DNA from: Lelliottia sp. JS-SCA-14
GTDB lineage: Bacteria > Pseudomonadota > Gammaproteobacteria > Enterobacterales > Enterobacteriaceae
Assembly (NCBI RefSeq): GCF_035593345.1
Contig: NZ_CP141606.1
Coordinates: 4,526,001 to 4,590,000, forward strand
Reading direction: 5' to 3'
DNA: 64,000 bases
The position numbers and the translations under genes were made by a program. Positions 34,072-43,481 of this stretch are shown here, one piece after another (the first letter of the stretch is position 1; each line of letters starts with the position of its first letter). The notes below the pieces were generated by a model that did no database searches, was not told the DNA's origin, and saw only the letters and a program-made list of their open reading frames with translations.

Positions 34072-36361
34072 CAGTCTGCGCCCGGCGCTGCTGTGGGGCC
34101 TGTTATGCCTGGCGCTGCTGGGCGTACTGCTGTCGCTGTTGCCCGGCGCGCGGCTCAACAGCAGCGTGCTGGCGATGCTGCCCAAGCAGACGCTCGGCGC
34201 CATTCCACCTGCGCTCAACGACGGATTTATGCAGCGTCTGGACCGCCAGCTGGTGTGGCTGGTCAGCCCCGGCAAAGAACCGAATCCGCGCGTGGCACAG
34301 GAGTGGTTAACTCTGCTGCAAAAATCGGGTTCCCTCCATGAGGTGAAAGGCCCGATGGACGCCAATAGCCAGAAAGCCTGGGGCGAATTTTTCTGGCAGC
34401 ACCGTAACGGCCTGATCGACACCGCGACCCGCGCCCGTCTGCAAAACGGCGGCGAGGCGCAGGCCCAGTGGATCCTTTCCCAGCTGTATTCAGCCTTCTC
34501 CGGCGTCAGCGGCAAAGAGCTGCAAAACGACCCGCTGATGCTGATGCGCGGTTCGCAGCTTTCGCTTGCGCAAAACAGCCAGAAGCTGCGGCTGATGGAC
34601 GGCTGGCTGGTGACCAAAGACGAGGCCGGAAATTACTGGTATCTGCTGCACGGCGAGCTGGCCGGTGAGTCGTTCGATATGCAGCAAACGCACCGTATGG
34701 TGACAACGCTGCACGGTCTTGAAAACCAGCTGAAAACTCATTTCCCGCAGGCGCAGCTGCTCTCGCGCGGGACGGTATTTTATAGCGACTACGCCAGCCA
34801 GCAGGCGAAACAGGACATCTCCACCCTCGGCATCGCCACGATTCTGGGGGTGATTTTGCTGATCGTGGCGGTGTTCCGCTCCCTACGCCCGCTGCTGCTG
34901 TGCCTGATCTCCATCGGCATCGGCGCGCTGGCCGGGACCGTCGCCACACTAACGATCTTCGGCGAGCTGCACCTGATGACGCTGGTAATGAGCATGAGCA
35001 TCATCGGGATTTCCGCCGACTACACCCTCTATTACCTGACCGAGCGCATGGTCCACGGCGCGCAGGATTCGCCGTGGCAAAGCCTGGCAAAAGTGCGTAA
35101 CGCCCTGCTGCTGGCCCTGCTGACCACCGTGGCGGCTTATTTGATCATGATGCTTGCCCCGTTCCCCGGCATTCGTCAGATGGCGGTGTTTGCCGCCGTG
35201 GGGCTGAGCGCTTCGTGCCTGACAGTTATCTTCTGGCATCCGTGGCTGTGCCGCGGTTTGCCGGTGCGTCCGGTTCCGGCAATGGTATTGATGCTGCGCT
35301 GGCTGGCCGCGTGGCGACGTAACAAGGCGGTCTCCGTCGGGCTGCCGGTGATTCTGGCCGTCGTCTCCGTGGTCGGCATCGCCAGTCTGCGGGTGGATGA
35401 CGATATCGCCCAGCTCCAGGCGCTGCCGAAGGATATTCTGGCGCAGGAAAAGACCATCACGGCACTGACCGGGCAGAGCGTCGATCAGAAATGGTTCGTG
35501 GTCCACGGCGCAACGGCCCAGCAAACGCTGGAGCGGCTGGAAGCCTTTACGCCTGCGCTGGCAGCGTCGCAAAAGGCCGGTGACATTAAAACGTTCCGCA
35601 CCCTCCCGCTGAACTCGCTGGCGCGACAGAAAAGCGATCTGGCACTCCTGCACAACGCCGCTCCGGCAGTGACAAACGTCCTGCAAAGCGCGGGGCTGAC
35701 GACCGTAACGCCGGATCTGAACGCCATGCCCGTGAGCACAGAAGACTGGCTCGCCAGCCCGGCAAGTGAAGGCTGGCGTCTGCTGTGGCTGACGCTGCCC
35801 GACGGCGAAAGCGGCGTGCTGGTGCCGGTCGACGGCGTGAAAAACAGCGCGGCGCTAAGCCAATTAGCCGCAGCGCATCCGGGCGTAGTGTGGGTGGATC
35901 GCAAAGCGAGCTTCGACAGCCTGTTCTCGCTCTATCGCGGCGTGCTGACGGGCCTGCTGTTGGTCGCGCTGGCGGTGATCGCCTGCGGGGCGATGCTGCG
36001 TCTCGGCTGGCGTAAAGGGCTGATAAGCCTGGTGCCGTCGGTCCTGTCGCTGGGCTGCGGTCTGGCGGCACTGGCGGCCAGCGGCCATCCGGTGAATCTG
36101 TTCTCGCTGCTGGCACTGGTGCTGGTCTTAGGGATTGGCATCAACTACACCCTGTTCTTCAGCAATCCACGCGGAACACCGCTCACCTCCATGCTGGCGA
36201 TTACGCTGGCGATGATGACCACGTTACTGACCCTCGGCATGCTGGTCTTTAGCGCCACCCAGGCGATCAGCAGCTTCGGCATTGTGCTGGTCAGCGGTAT
36301 TTTCACCGCCTTCCTGCTGGCTCCGCTGGCGATGCCCGCTAAACGAGAGAGAAAACGATGA
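34040..36361 (+). CDS. apeM: MMPL/RND-family exporter (ApeM)
   Basis: 773 residues. It has the two-repeat MMPL plan: one N-terminal membrane helix (~residues 14-34), a periplasmic loop to ~255, five helices, a second loop (~435-620), then five more helices. The conserved acidic residue in SIIGISADYTLYYLTERM (first repeat) has a counterpart GIGINYTLFF in the second, where Asp is replaced. It would extract or flip the aryl polyene lipid from the inner membrane, using proton flow. The start MTNANALPRRN lies 32 nt inside apeL, and the end overlaps apeN by 4 nt. Confidence 0.85.
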   Translation: MTNANALPRRNSLRPALLWGLLCLALLGVLLSLLPGARLNSSVLAMLPKQTLGAIPPALNDGFMQRLDRQLVWLVSPGKEPNPRVAQEWLTLLQKSGSLHEVKGPMDANSQKAWGEFFWQHRNGLIDTATRARLQNGGEAQAQWILSQLYSAFSGVSGKELQNDPLMLMRGSQLSLAQNSQKLRLMDGWLVTKDEAGNYWYLLHGELAGESFDMQQTHRMVTTLHGLENQLKTHFPQAQLLSRGTVFYSDYASQQAKQDISTLGIATILGVILLIVAVFRSLRPLLLCLISIGIGALAGTVATLTIFGELHLMTLVMSMSIIGISADYTLYYLTERMVHGAQDSPWQSLAKVRNALLLALLTTVAAYLIMMLAPFPGIRQMAVFAAVGLSASCLTVIFWHPWLCRGLPVRPVPAMVLMLRWLAAWRRNKAVSVGLPVILAVVSVVGIASLRVDDDIAQLQALPKDILAQEKTITALTGQSVDQKWFVVHGATAQQTLERLEAFTPALAASQKAGDIKTFRTLPLNSLARQKSDLALLHNAAPAVTNVLQSAGLTTVTPDLNAMPVSTEDWLASPASEGWRLLWLTLPDGESGVLVPVDGVKNSAALSQLAAAHPGVVWVDRKASFDSLFSLYRGVLTGLLLVALAVIACGAMLRLGWRKGLISLVPSVLSLGCGLAALAASGHPVNLFSLLALVLVLGIGINYTLFFSNPRGTPLTSMLAITLAMMTTLLTLGMLVFSATQAISSFGIVLVSGIFTAFLLAPLAMPAKRERKR

Positions 36362-36942
36362 TGACCCCTTTTGGCCGCGCGCTTACGCTGATGGCCGCCC
36401 TGTGGCTGACGGGCTGTAGCCACTCGACGCAAAACAGCGATGGCACCCGTCCGCAGGCCTGGTTACAACCGGGTACCAAAGTGACCCTGCCTGCACCGGG
36501 GATCTCTCCGGCGGTGAATTCCCAGCAGCTGCTGACGGGCAGCTTCAACGGCCAGACCCAGTCTCTGCTGGTGATGCTCAACGCCGACGCGGATAAAATT
36601 ACGCTGGCCGGGCTCTCCTCCGTCGGGATCCGCCTGTTCCTCGCCACCTATGACAAAACCGGTATTCACACCGAGCAGTCGATCATCGTGCCGCAGCTGC
36701 CGCCCGCCAGCCAGGTGCTGGCCGACGTGATGCTCAGCCACTGGCCGATCGGCGCCTGGCTGCCGCAGTTGCCGAAAGGCTGGACGCTGACGGATAAAGG
36801 CGACCGCCGCGAGCTGCGCAACGCCAACGGCAAGCTGGTGACCGAGATTGTCTATCTGCAGCGCAAAGGCAAACGCGAGCCGATCAGCATCGAACAGCAC
36901 GTCTTTAACTACCACATCACCATTCAATATCTGGGTGACTAA
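36358..36942 (+). CDS. apeN: DUF3261 lipoprotein (ApeN)
   Basis: 194 residues. The signal peptide ends in lipobox LTGC (Cys20), followed by Ser-His, compatible with the outer membrane. The mature domain matches the DUF3261 lipoproteins of APE clusters (LAGLSSVGIRLFLATYD; WPIGAWLPQLPKGW; C-terminal NYHITIQYL). Its beta-rich look resembles LolB, so it may accept the polyene from ApeL. That role is inference. Confidence 0.8.
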   Translation: MMTPFGRALTLMAALWLTGCSHSTQNSDGTRPQAWLQPGTKVTLPAPGISPAVNSQQLLTGSFNGQTQSLLVMLNADADKITLAGLSSVGIRLFLATYDKTGIHTEQSIIVPQLPPASQVLADVMLSHWPIGAWLPQLPKGWTLTDKGDRRELRNANGKLVTEIVYLQRKGKREPISIEQHVFNYHITIQYLGD

Positions 36943-36943
36943 G

Positions 36944-38113
36944 ATGATCTACATTTCTGCCGTGGGCATGGTGAACGCGCTGGGAAACAGCGCGGAAGAG
37001 ATTGCCGCGAACCTGTCGCGTGGCGTCGCGCCGGGCATGCACAGCCGCGCGGGCTGGCTACAGGGAGGCGAGGACATTGTGCTCGGCGGCGTTGAAGGCG
37101 AACTGCCGTCCATCCCGGATCACCTCGCCGCCCACCGAACCCGAAACAACCAGCTGCTGCTGGCAGCGCTGGCGCAGATCCAGCCAGCCGTCGACGAGGC
37201 GATTGCCCGCGTCGGCCATGACCGCGTGGCCGTAGTGCTCGGCACCAGTACCTCGGGGCTGGACGAGGGCGATGAGCATGTGCGCCTGTCGCTGAACGGC
37301 GAAGCCAGCACCCGCTGGCAGTACCCGCAGCAGGAGCTGGGCGATCCGTCACGCTTTCTCGCCAACTGGCTGAATCTCGACGGGCCCGCGTTTACCCTCT
37401 CGACCGCCTGCTCGTCGAGCGCACGGGCAATTATCAGCGGCCGCCGTCTGATTGACGCCGGGCTGGTGGATATCGCCATCGTCGGCGGTGCTGATACCCT
37501 GAGCCGGATGCCGGTCAACGGATTCCATAGCCTCGAATCGCTCTCCACCACCCTGTGCGAACCCTTTGGCCGCGACCGTCGCGGGATCACCATCGGGGAA
37601 GGCGCAGCGCTGATGATCCTGACGCGCGAACCGCAGCCCGTCGCCCTGCTGGGCATCGGCGAGTCGAGCGATGCGTACCATATTTCTGCGCCCCATCCAC
37701 AGGGCGAAGGCGCGATTCGCGCGATTCAACAGGCGCTCAACGAAGCGGGCCTGAAACCGGACGAGATTGGCTATATCAACCTGCACGGCACGGCGACGCC
37801 GCTCAACGATCAGATTGAGTCGCAGGTGATCCACGATCTCTTCGGCGATGCCGTGCCGTGCAGCTCCACCAAACATCTGACCGGCCACACGCTGGGCGCG
37901 GCGGGCATTACAGAAGCCGCTCTCAGCTGGCTGATTCTGACCCAGCAACTGCCGCTGCCCGCGCAGGATTTCACCCGCTACGTGCCCGACCCGGCGCTTC
38001 CCTCCTGCGGCGTATTGCATCAGCCCGCAGCGCTGGAAAAACCGCTTATTTTGTCCAACTCGTTCGCGTTTGGCGGCAACAATGCCAGCATTTTGCTGGG
38101 GAGAGTGTCATGA
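36944..38113 (+). CDS. apeO: Beta-ketoacyl-ACP synthase (ApeO)
   Basis: 389 residues, full KAS I/II-type ketosynthase. The nucleophile is Cys156 in LSTACSSSA, with histidines in NLHGTATPLND (H281) and KHLTGHTLGAAG (H315). It is described as the condensing subunit paired with ApeC, so it should carry out the repeated C2 extensions. The start at 36944 is 1 nt after the apeN stop; a longer frame begins inside apeN and is not used. The stop overlaps apeP by 4 nt. Confidence 0.87.
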   Translation: MIYISAVGMVNALGNSAEEIAANLSRGVAPGMHSRAGWLQGGEDIVLGGVEGELPSIPDHLAAHRTRNNQLLLAALAQIQPAVDEAIARVGHDRVAVVLGTSTSGLDEGDEHVRLSLNGEASTRWQYPQQELGDPSRFLANWLNLDGPAFTLSTACSSSARAIISGRRLIDAGLVDIAIVGGADTLSRMPVNGFHSLESLSTTLCEPFGRDRRGITIGEGAALMILTREPQPVALLGIGESSDAYHISAPHPQGEGAIRAIQQALNEAGLKPDEIGYINLHGTATPLNDQIESQVIHDLFGDAVPCSSTKHLTGHTLGAAGITEAALSWLILTQQLPLPAQDFTRYVPDPALPSCGVLHQPAALEKPLILSNSFAFGGNNASILLGRVS

Positions 38114-38583
38114 GTTATTTATCGCCTGTGGACTATTTGCCCCACGATGCGCCAATGCTGCTGCTGGAAACGGTGGAAAGCGTCACGGACGAGAGCGCCG
38201 TGTGTTGCGTGCGCGTCAGCAGCCAGAGCGTTCTGGCGCCGTTTCTCAATGCCGATGGCAATTTGCCCGGCTGGTACGCCCTTGAGCTGATGGCGCAGAC
38301 CGTCGGCGTCTGGTCCGGCTGGCATCGCCACCAGCAGGGGCAAAGCAGCATTGCGCTCGGGATGGTGCTGGGCGCGCGCGAACTGGTGTGCGCCGAGGGG
38401 CGCTTCGCGGCAGACTCTACCCTGACCGTGACCGTCAAACTGCTGATGCAGGACGAACGCTTCGGCAGCTTCGAGTGCGCGATCGCCGCAAACGGCGCAA
38501 CGCTGGCGACAGGCCGCGTGAACACCTTCCAGCCGAGCGCGGAAGAGTTAACTTCGCTTTTTAATCAGGGATCTTCCACATGA
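38110..38583 (+). CDS. apeP: 3-hydroxyacyl-ACP dehydratase (ApeP)
   Basis: 157 residues, hot-dog fold, FabA/FabZ-related. YLPHDAPMLLLETV is the N-terminal strand typical of ApeP, and YALELMAQTVGVWSGWH carries the central helix with Glu. It likely forms a heteromer with ApeI. ATGA overlap at both ends (apeO and apeQ). Confidence 0.82.
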   Translation: MSYLSPVDYLPHDAPMLLLETVESVTDESAVCCVRVSSQSVLAPFLNADGNLPGWYALELMAQTVGVWSGWHRHQQGQSSIALGMVLGARELVCAEGRFAADSTLTVTVKLLMQDERFGSFECAIAANGATLATGRVNTFQPSAEELTSLFNQGSST

Positions 38584-39311
38584 ATCGTTCCGTTCTGGTC
38601 ACCGGAGCCAGCAAAGGCATCGGACGCGCTATCGCCCGCCAGCTCGCCGCTGACGGCTTTACCGTGGGCGTGCATTATCACCGCGATGCCGACGGCGCGC
38701 AGCAGACGCTGGAGGCCATCCAGCAGGCGGGCGGTCAGGGCCGCTTGCTCTCTTTTGACGTCGGCAATCGCGAGCAGTGCCGCGAGGTGCTGGAGCAGGA
38801 TATCGAGACCCACGGCGCATGGTATGGCCTGGTCAGCAACGCGGGCATCACCCGCGACGGCGCGTTTCCGGCCCTCAGCGAGGATGACTGGGACAGCGTG
38901 ATCCACACCAATCTCGACAGTTTTTACAACGTCATCCACCCGTGCGTCATGCCGATGATTGGCCTGCGCAAAGGCGGGCGGATTATTACGTTGTCGTCCG
39001 TCTCGGGCGTGATGGGCAACCGTGGGCAGGTGAACTACAGCGCCGCCAAAGCCGGGATCATTGGCGCGACCAAAGCGCTGGCGATTGAGCTGGCGAAGCG
39101 CAAAATCACCGTCAACTGCATTGCGCCGGGGTTAATCGACACCGGGATGATCGAAATGGAAGAGGCGGCGCTGAAAGAGGCGATGTCCATCATCCCAATG
39201 AAACGTATGGGCCAGGCCGATGAAGTGGCCGGTCTAGCCAGTTACCTGATGTCAGATATTGCGGGCTACGTCACCCGCCAGGTCATTTCCATTAATGGAG
39301 GAATGCTATGA
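38580..39311 (+). CDS. apeQ: 3-ketoacyl-ACP reductase, FabG-like (ApeQ)
   Basis: 243 residues, classical SDR. Cofactor loop is TGASKGIG (8-15), NAG follows at 87-89, and the catalytic triad is Ser140 (LSSVSG), Tyr153 and Lys157 (NYSAAKAG). It ends with the FabG-like SINGGML. It reduces the beta-keto group with NADPH in each extension cycle. ATGA overlaps with apeP and apeR. Confidence 0.88.
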   Translation: MNRSVLVTGASKGIGRAIARQLAADGFTVGVHYHRDADGAQQTLEAIQQAGGQGRLLSFDVGNREQCREVLEQDIETHGAWYGLVSNAGITRDGAFPALSEDDWDSVIHTNLDSFYNVIHPCVMPMIGLRKGGRIITLSSVSGVMGNRGQVNYSAAKAGIIGATKALAIELAKRKITVNCIAPGLIDTGMIEMEEAALKEAMSIIPMKRMGQADEVAGLASYLMSDIAGYVTRQVISINGGML

Positions 39312-40537
39312 CACGTCGCGTGGTTATCACAGGCATGGGCGGCGTCACCGCCTTTGGCGAGGACTGGCAGTCGGTTTCGGCGGGGCTTCAGGCGGGCGTT
39401 AACGCGGTGCGTAAAATGCCGGAGTGGCAGATTTACGACGGCCTGCACACCCTGCTCGGCGCGCCAATTGACGATTTCACCCTGCCGGAGCACTACACCC
39501 GCAAGCGTATCCGCGCGATGGGCCGCGTGTCGCTGATGTCGACGCGCGCCACCGAAAAAGCGCTGGAGCAGGCCGGGCTGATCGGCGAAGCGGTGCTGAC
39601 TAACGGCGAAACCGGGATCGCCTACGGCTCGTCCACCGGCAGCACCGGCCCGGTGAGCGAATTTGCCACCATGCTGACGGAAAAGCACACCAACAACATC
39701 ACCGGCACGACCTACGTGCAGATGATGCCGCACACCACGGCGGTGAACACCGGCCTGTTCTTCGGCCTGCGCGGACGAGTGATCCCCACCTCCAGCGCCT
39801 GTACCTCCGGCAGTCAGGCGATTGGCTATGCATGGGAAGCGATTCGCCACGGTTATCAGACCGTGATGGTGGCAGGCGGCGCGGAAGAGCTGTGTCCGTC
39901 CGAAGCAGCGGTGTTTGATACCCTGTTTGCCACCAGCCAGCGCAACGATGCGCCGAAAACCACGCCGTCTCCCTTCGATACCCAGCGCGATGGGCTGGTG
40001 ATTGGCGAAGGCGCGGGCACGCTGATTCTGGAAGAGCTGGAGCACGCCAAAGCGCGCGGGGCGACCATCTACGGCGAAATCGTCGGCTTCGCCACCAACT
40101 GCGACGCCGCGCACATCACCCAGCCGCAGCGCGAAACGATGCAGATTTGCATGGAGCAGTCGCTGAAAATGGCGGGGCTGAGCGCGGCGGATATGGGCTA
40201 TATCTCGGCGCACGGCACGGCGACAGACCGCGGTGATATCGCCGAAAGTCTGGCCACGGCGGCCATTTACGGCGAGAGCGTGCCGATTTCGTCGTTAAAA
40301 AGTTATTTCGGCCACACGTTAGGGGCCTGCGGAGCGCTGGAAGCCTGGATGAGTTTGCAGATGATGCGCGAAGGCTGGTTCGCCCCAACGCTGAATTTAA
40401 GACAACCCGACGAGCAATGTGGCGCTTTAGATTATATTATGGGGGAAGCCCGCCGGATTGATTGCGAATACCTGCAAAGCAATAACTTCGCGTTTGGCGG
40501 CATAAACACCTCGATAATCATCAAACGCTGGGCGTAA
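39308..40537 (+). CDS. apeR: Beta-ketoacyl-ACP synthase (ApeR)
   Basis: 409 residues, FabB-like ketosynthase. The nucleophile is Cys165 in PTSSACTSGSQ, with His302 in SAHGTATDRGD and His336 in KSYFGHTLGACG. All three catalytic residues are present, unlike ApeC, so this is a stand-alone condensing enzyme, suggested for the first extension of the aryl starter. It is the last biosynthetic gene; acpT starts 2 nt after its stop. Confidence 0.87.
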   Translation: MTRRVVITGMGGVTAFGEDWQSVSAGLQAGVNAVRKMPEWQIYDGLHTLLGAPIDDFTLPEHYTRKRIRAMGRVSLMSTRATEKALEQAGLIGEAVLTNGETGIAYGSSTGSTGPVSEFATMLTEKHTNNITGTTYVQMMPHTTAVNTGLFFGLRGRVIPTSSACTSGSQAIGYAWEAIRHGYQTVMVAGGAEELCPSEAAVFDTLFATSQRNDAPKTTPSPFDTQRDGLVIGEGAGTLILEELEHAKARGATIYGEIVGFATNCDAAHITQPQRETMQICMEQSLKMAGLSAADMGYISAHGTATDRGDIAESLATAAIYGESVPISSLKSYFGHTLGACGALEAWMSLQMMREGWFAPTLNLRQPDEQCGALDYIMGEARRIDCEYLQSNNFAFGGINTSIIIKRWA

Positions 40538-40539
40538 CT

Positions 40540-41157
40540 ATGTACCAGTTTGTACTGGGAAAAATTTCGACTCTTACCGCTGATCCTTATGCTTCAGCGC
40601 TGGCAGATATGGCGCCGCCGGGCGCCCGACGTGCCCGCTGGCTGGCGGGACGGACGCTGCTCACCCGCGTGTTATCCCCCGCGCCGCTGCCGGAAATCGT
40701 CTTTGGTGAACAGGGGAAACCCGCGTTTGTGGACGACCGTCCCCTGTGGTTCAACCTGAGCCATAGCGGGGATGATATTGCGCTGCTGCTGAGCGATGAA
40801 GGCGAAGTGGGTTGCGATATCGAAGTGATCCGTCCGCGCGATAACTGGCAGGCGCTGGCCAACGCCGTGTTTAGCGTGGCCGAGCATGATGAGCTGGAGC
40901 GTGAGCCACCGGCGGAAAAACTGTCGGCGTTCTGGCGCATCTGGACGCGCAAAGAGGCCATCGTCAAACAGCGCGGCGGCAGTGCCTGGCAGATTGTCAG
41001 CATCGACAGCGCGGCAAAGCAGCCGCACTCCGTGAGCCAGCTTCAGTTCGGCTCCCTGAGTCTGGCGGTCTGTACGCCAACGCCTTTTAATCTGACCGCT
41101 GAGTCTATTTCGCCTTTTGAACCGCTGGCCGAAAAATCACCAGCACCCCAGCGATAA
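40540..41157 (+). CDS. acpT: 4'-phosphopantetheinyl transferase AcpT
   Basis: Transfers phosphopantetheine from CoA to the serine of carrier proteins, here most likely ApeE and ApeF. It has 205 residues (E. coli 195). Sfp-type motifs are FNLSHSGDDIALL, GCDIEVIRP and FWRIWTRKEAIVKQRG (Mg ligands Asp and Glu, then Lys). The start is 2 nt after apeR, so it is the end of the same operon. In K-12 acpT lies next to yhhT with no cognate ACP nearby. The C-terminal ~18 residues are an extension and overlap arnF on the other strand by 53 bp. Confidence 0.93.
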   Translation: MYQFVLGKISTLTADPYASALADMAPPGARRARWLAGRTLLTRVLSPAPLPEIVFGEQGKPAFVDDRPLWFNLSHSGDDIALLLSDEGEVGCDIEVIRPRDNWQALANAVFSVAEHDELEREPPAEKLSAFWRIWTRKEAIVKQRGGSAWQIVSIDSAAKQPHSVSQLQFGSLSLAVCTPTPFNLTAESISPFEPLAEKSPAPQR

Positions 41158-41494
41158 TCAAACCGACGCCCGCCAGCCCGGCCCAGGAAAACGACTCATT
41201 CCAGCCGGGTAGCACGATAGCGGCAATCCACACCAGAATGTAACTCAGGCTGAGCAACGCATAAGCCTGGCTCAGCGCCATGCGGTGCAGCGCCAGATAC
41301 CAGCAGCCCATCGACGCGATATACCCGCTCAGTCCCAGCAGCAAGATGCCGCTGCCAGGTGCGAAATGCAGCAGTGCGGTAAGCAACGTGAGTGGTTCAG
41401 CGACCGGCGGCAAAGAGACCATCGCCGAGCGCAGCAGGAGTTGTGCCCCGCTCACCAGCACCACACTGCACAGCGCCCAGAATGTCCCTTTCAC
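41105..41494 (-). CDS. arnF: L-Ara4N-phosphoundecaprenol flippase subunit ArnF
   Basis: Small EmrE-like membrane protein that with ArnE moves undecaprenyl-phosphate-L-Ara4N to the periplasmic face. It has 129 residues and four helices; [20 protein letters not shown] is the recognisable third segment (one of ArnF's conserved stretches). The start is GTG 41494, overlapping the arnE stop (GTGA). It is the last gene of arnBCADTEF, and its 3' end runs 53 bp into acpT on the opposite strand. Confidence 0.9.
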   Translation of the reverse strand: MKGTFWALCSVVLVSGAQLLLRSAMVSLPPVAEPLTLLTALLHFAPGSGILLLGLSGYIASMGCWYLALHRMALSQAYALLSLSYILVWIAAIVLPGWNESFSWAGLAGVGLIIAGVLVIFRPAVQKAK

Positions 41495-41829
41495 AGGCTA
41501 CCTCCCAGCAGCACAATACCGGCCATGATCAGCCCCACGCCCAGCCAGTGATGAAGCGCGACCTTCTCGCGCCAGAACGCTTTTGCCGCCAGCGTCACCC
41601 AGACAAAATTCAGGCTCAGCATCGGATAAGCAATCCCCACCGGCACGCGCTGGAGCACCATCAGCCACAGCACCATGCCGAGGCCCAGCGCCAGCAGCGC
41701 CAGGCCGAGCCAGAAGATGATATGCCTGCCGCGCCCGCCGGTTTTTGCCGGGCGCGTGGCCTGTTTCTGGCACAGCTGGCCCGCGCAGCTCAGCAGGCTT
41801 GCCAGTCCCAGCCAGATCCAGACCGTCAT
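41491..41829 (-). CDS. arnE: L-Ara4N-phosphoundecaprenol flippase subunit ArnE
   Basis: Partner of ArnF, 112 residues, EamA/EmrE-like with four helices. Conserved [21 protein letters not shown] in the centre. It starts with ATGA overlap on arnT and ends with GTGA overlap on arnF, so the three are tightly coupled. Confidence 0.92.
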   Translation of the reverse strand: MTVWIWLGLASLLSCAGQLCQKQATRPAKTGGRGRHIIFWLGLALLALGLGMVLWLMVLQRVPVGIAYPMLSLNFVWVTLAAKAFWREKVALHHWLGVGLIMAGIVLLGGSL

Positions 41830-43481
41830 TGCGGGAGATACTGCAGGTAGGCCAGACGTCCCTGAATGTAGAGACTGTCGGGTTTCGGCAGATCGGCGCG
41901 CGCGAGGTCATCGTTCTTCGACAGCAAAATCACCAGCGAGATTTTCCCCTGCGCGCGATGCTCTGCCAGCCAGCTGCGGAACTCGTCTCTGCCCACGTAA
42001 CGCCCTTGCACATCAGGATAATCCAGGCCGTATTTCAGCTCGCCGCTCTGACCAAACATGATGATATCGCTGCGTTTCAGATCCCACGCCAGCCCGGAGG
42101 CAACCCCGACGTTGTTCGCCAGCACGAAGCGGCTCTCCGTCAGCGGCTGTCGCACGGTATCCACCAGCGACTGCGGCTGTTTGGAATCCACCACCCGATT
42201 CGGCACGGCGAACCCGAGCAGCAGGCCCAGCCCCAGCGGACAGAGCGCCGCCAGCCACCAGCGCTGCTGCGCCCGGCGTAATGTCCACCAGCCGACCAGC
42301 GCCCAGACCAGAAACGCCACCACCGCGCAGAAGACTTTGTACAGCTCGACGGAGGTCCAGACCGGATGTTTGGTCGGCCCCCACGGCGAGACGACAAGCG
42401 CCGCGACGACGCCCAGCACGCCAAACGCCAGGTTGATGATCGCGTTGACCCGCAGAACTTTCACGCCGTTCCCGATAAGCCCACAGGCGTAGCGCGCCAT
42501 CAGCATCGCCAGCGGCGCAAAGCACGGCAGAATGTAGGTCGGCAGTTTGCCTTTCGCGATGCTGAAAAACAGCAGCGGCATCACCACCCAGCCTAGCAAA
42601 TAGAACCCACCGCGCGCCTCTTTCACATCGCGCCAGCCGAGGCGCAATGCACCAGGCAGCAGCGCCAGCCAGGGTAAACTTCCCGCCATCAGGAACGGAA
42701 TGTAGTACCAGAACGGGGCTTTGTGCTGGGCATCGCTGCTGGCAAAGCGCTGGACATGCTCAACCCAGAAGAAGTAGCGCCAGAAATCCGGCTCGCGATG
42801 GGCAATCGCCAGCGCCCACGGCAGGACGATCAGCACGCAGCTCAGCACCGCCAGCCAGCCGTACAACAGCACCTCTTTCCAGCGTTTCTGCACGATCACC
42901 CACGGCAGTACCGCAACGACCGGCACCGCCAGCGCCAGAAAGCCTTTGGTCATGACGCCCATCCCGCAGGTCAGCCCCAGCAGCAGGTAGCCACCGATTT
43001 TGCCCGCGCGGGTGTTCGCCTGCGCCGCAATCCAGAAGCTGCACATCGCGGCGACCAGCCAGAGGGTGATCATCGGGTCGAGCACGGCGTAAGTGCCGAC
43101 GCCGTAGACCAGCAGCAGGGTCAGGAAGATCACGCCCGAGGTCAGCGCCACGCGCTTGTCGCGCCAAATCTGCCAGGCGAGCCAGATAACCAGCAGCGCG
43201 GTCAGCCCGGTGGAGAAAATCGCCCCGGCACGCACGGCAAAGTTCGAGTCGCCAAACAGCATCTGGCCGAGACTGTTAATCCAGTACCCGGCAATCGGTT
43301 TTTCAAAATATCTCAGCCCAAGGAAATGCGGCACCACCCAGTTTCCTGTGGCCAGCATTTCCCGGCTGATCTCCGCATAGCGCGTTTCATCCGGCTGCCA
43401 GAGCAGGCGGATATCAACGGGCAGCAGATAGTAAAGCGCAAACAGAACGAAAAGAGCGACACCAAAACGCGCAGATTTCAT
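41826..43481 (-). CDS. arnT: Undecaprenyl phosphate-alpha-L-Ara4N transferase ArnT
   Basis: Inner-membrane GT-C enzyme that transfers L-Ara4N from its undecaprenyl carrier to lipid A phosphates, lowering the negative charge and polymyxin binding. It has 551 residues. The family catalytic loop is [16 protein letters not shown] (Asp/Glu/Arg ~residues 30-40), then [10 protein letters not shown]. About twelve helices come first, then a soluble C-terminal domain from ~residue 430. ATGA overlaps join it to arnD and arnE. Confidence 0.96.
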   Translation of the reverse strand: MKSARFGVALFVLFALYYLLPVDIRLLWQPDETRYAEISREMLATGNWVVPHFLGLRYFEKPIAGYWINSLGQMLFGDSNFAVRAGAIFSTGLTALLVIWLAWQIWRDKRVALTSGVIFLTLLLVYGVGTYAVLDPMITLWLVAAMCSFWIAAQANTRAGKIGGYLLLGLTCGMGVMTKGFLALAVPVVAVLPWVIVQKRWKEVLLYGWLAVLSCVLIVLPWALAIAHREPDFWRYFFWVEHVQRFASSDAQHKAPFWYYIPFLMAGSLPWLALLPGALRLGWRDVKEARGGFYLLGWVVMPLLFFSIAKGKLPTYILPCFAPLAMLMARYACGLIGNGVKVLRVNAIINLAFGVLGVVAALVVSPWGPTKHPVWTSVELYKVFCAVVAFLVWALVGWWTLRRAQQRWWLAALCPLGLGLLLGFAVPNRVVDSKQPQSLVDTVRQPLTESRFVLANNVGVASGLAWDLKRSDIIMFGQSGELKYGLDYPDVQGRYVGRDEFRSWLAEHRAQGKISLVILLSKNDDLARADLPKPDSLYIQGRLAYLQYLPQ

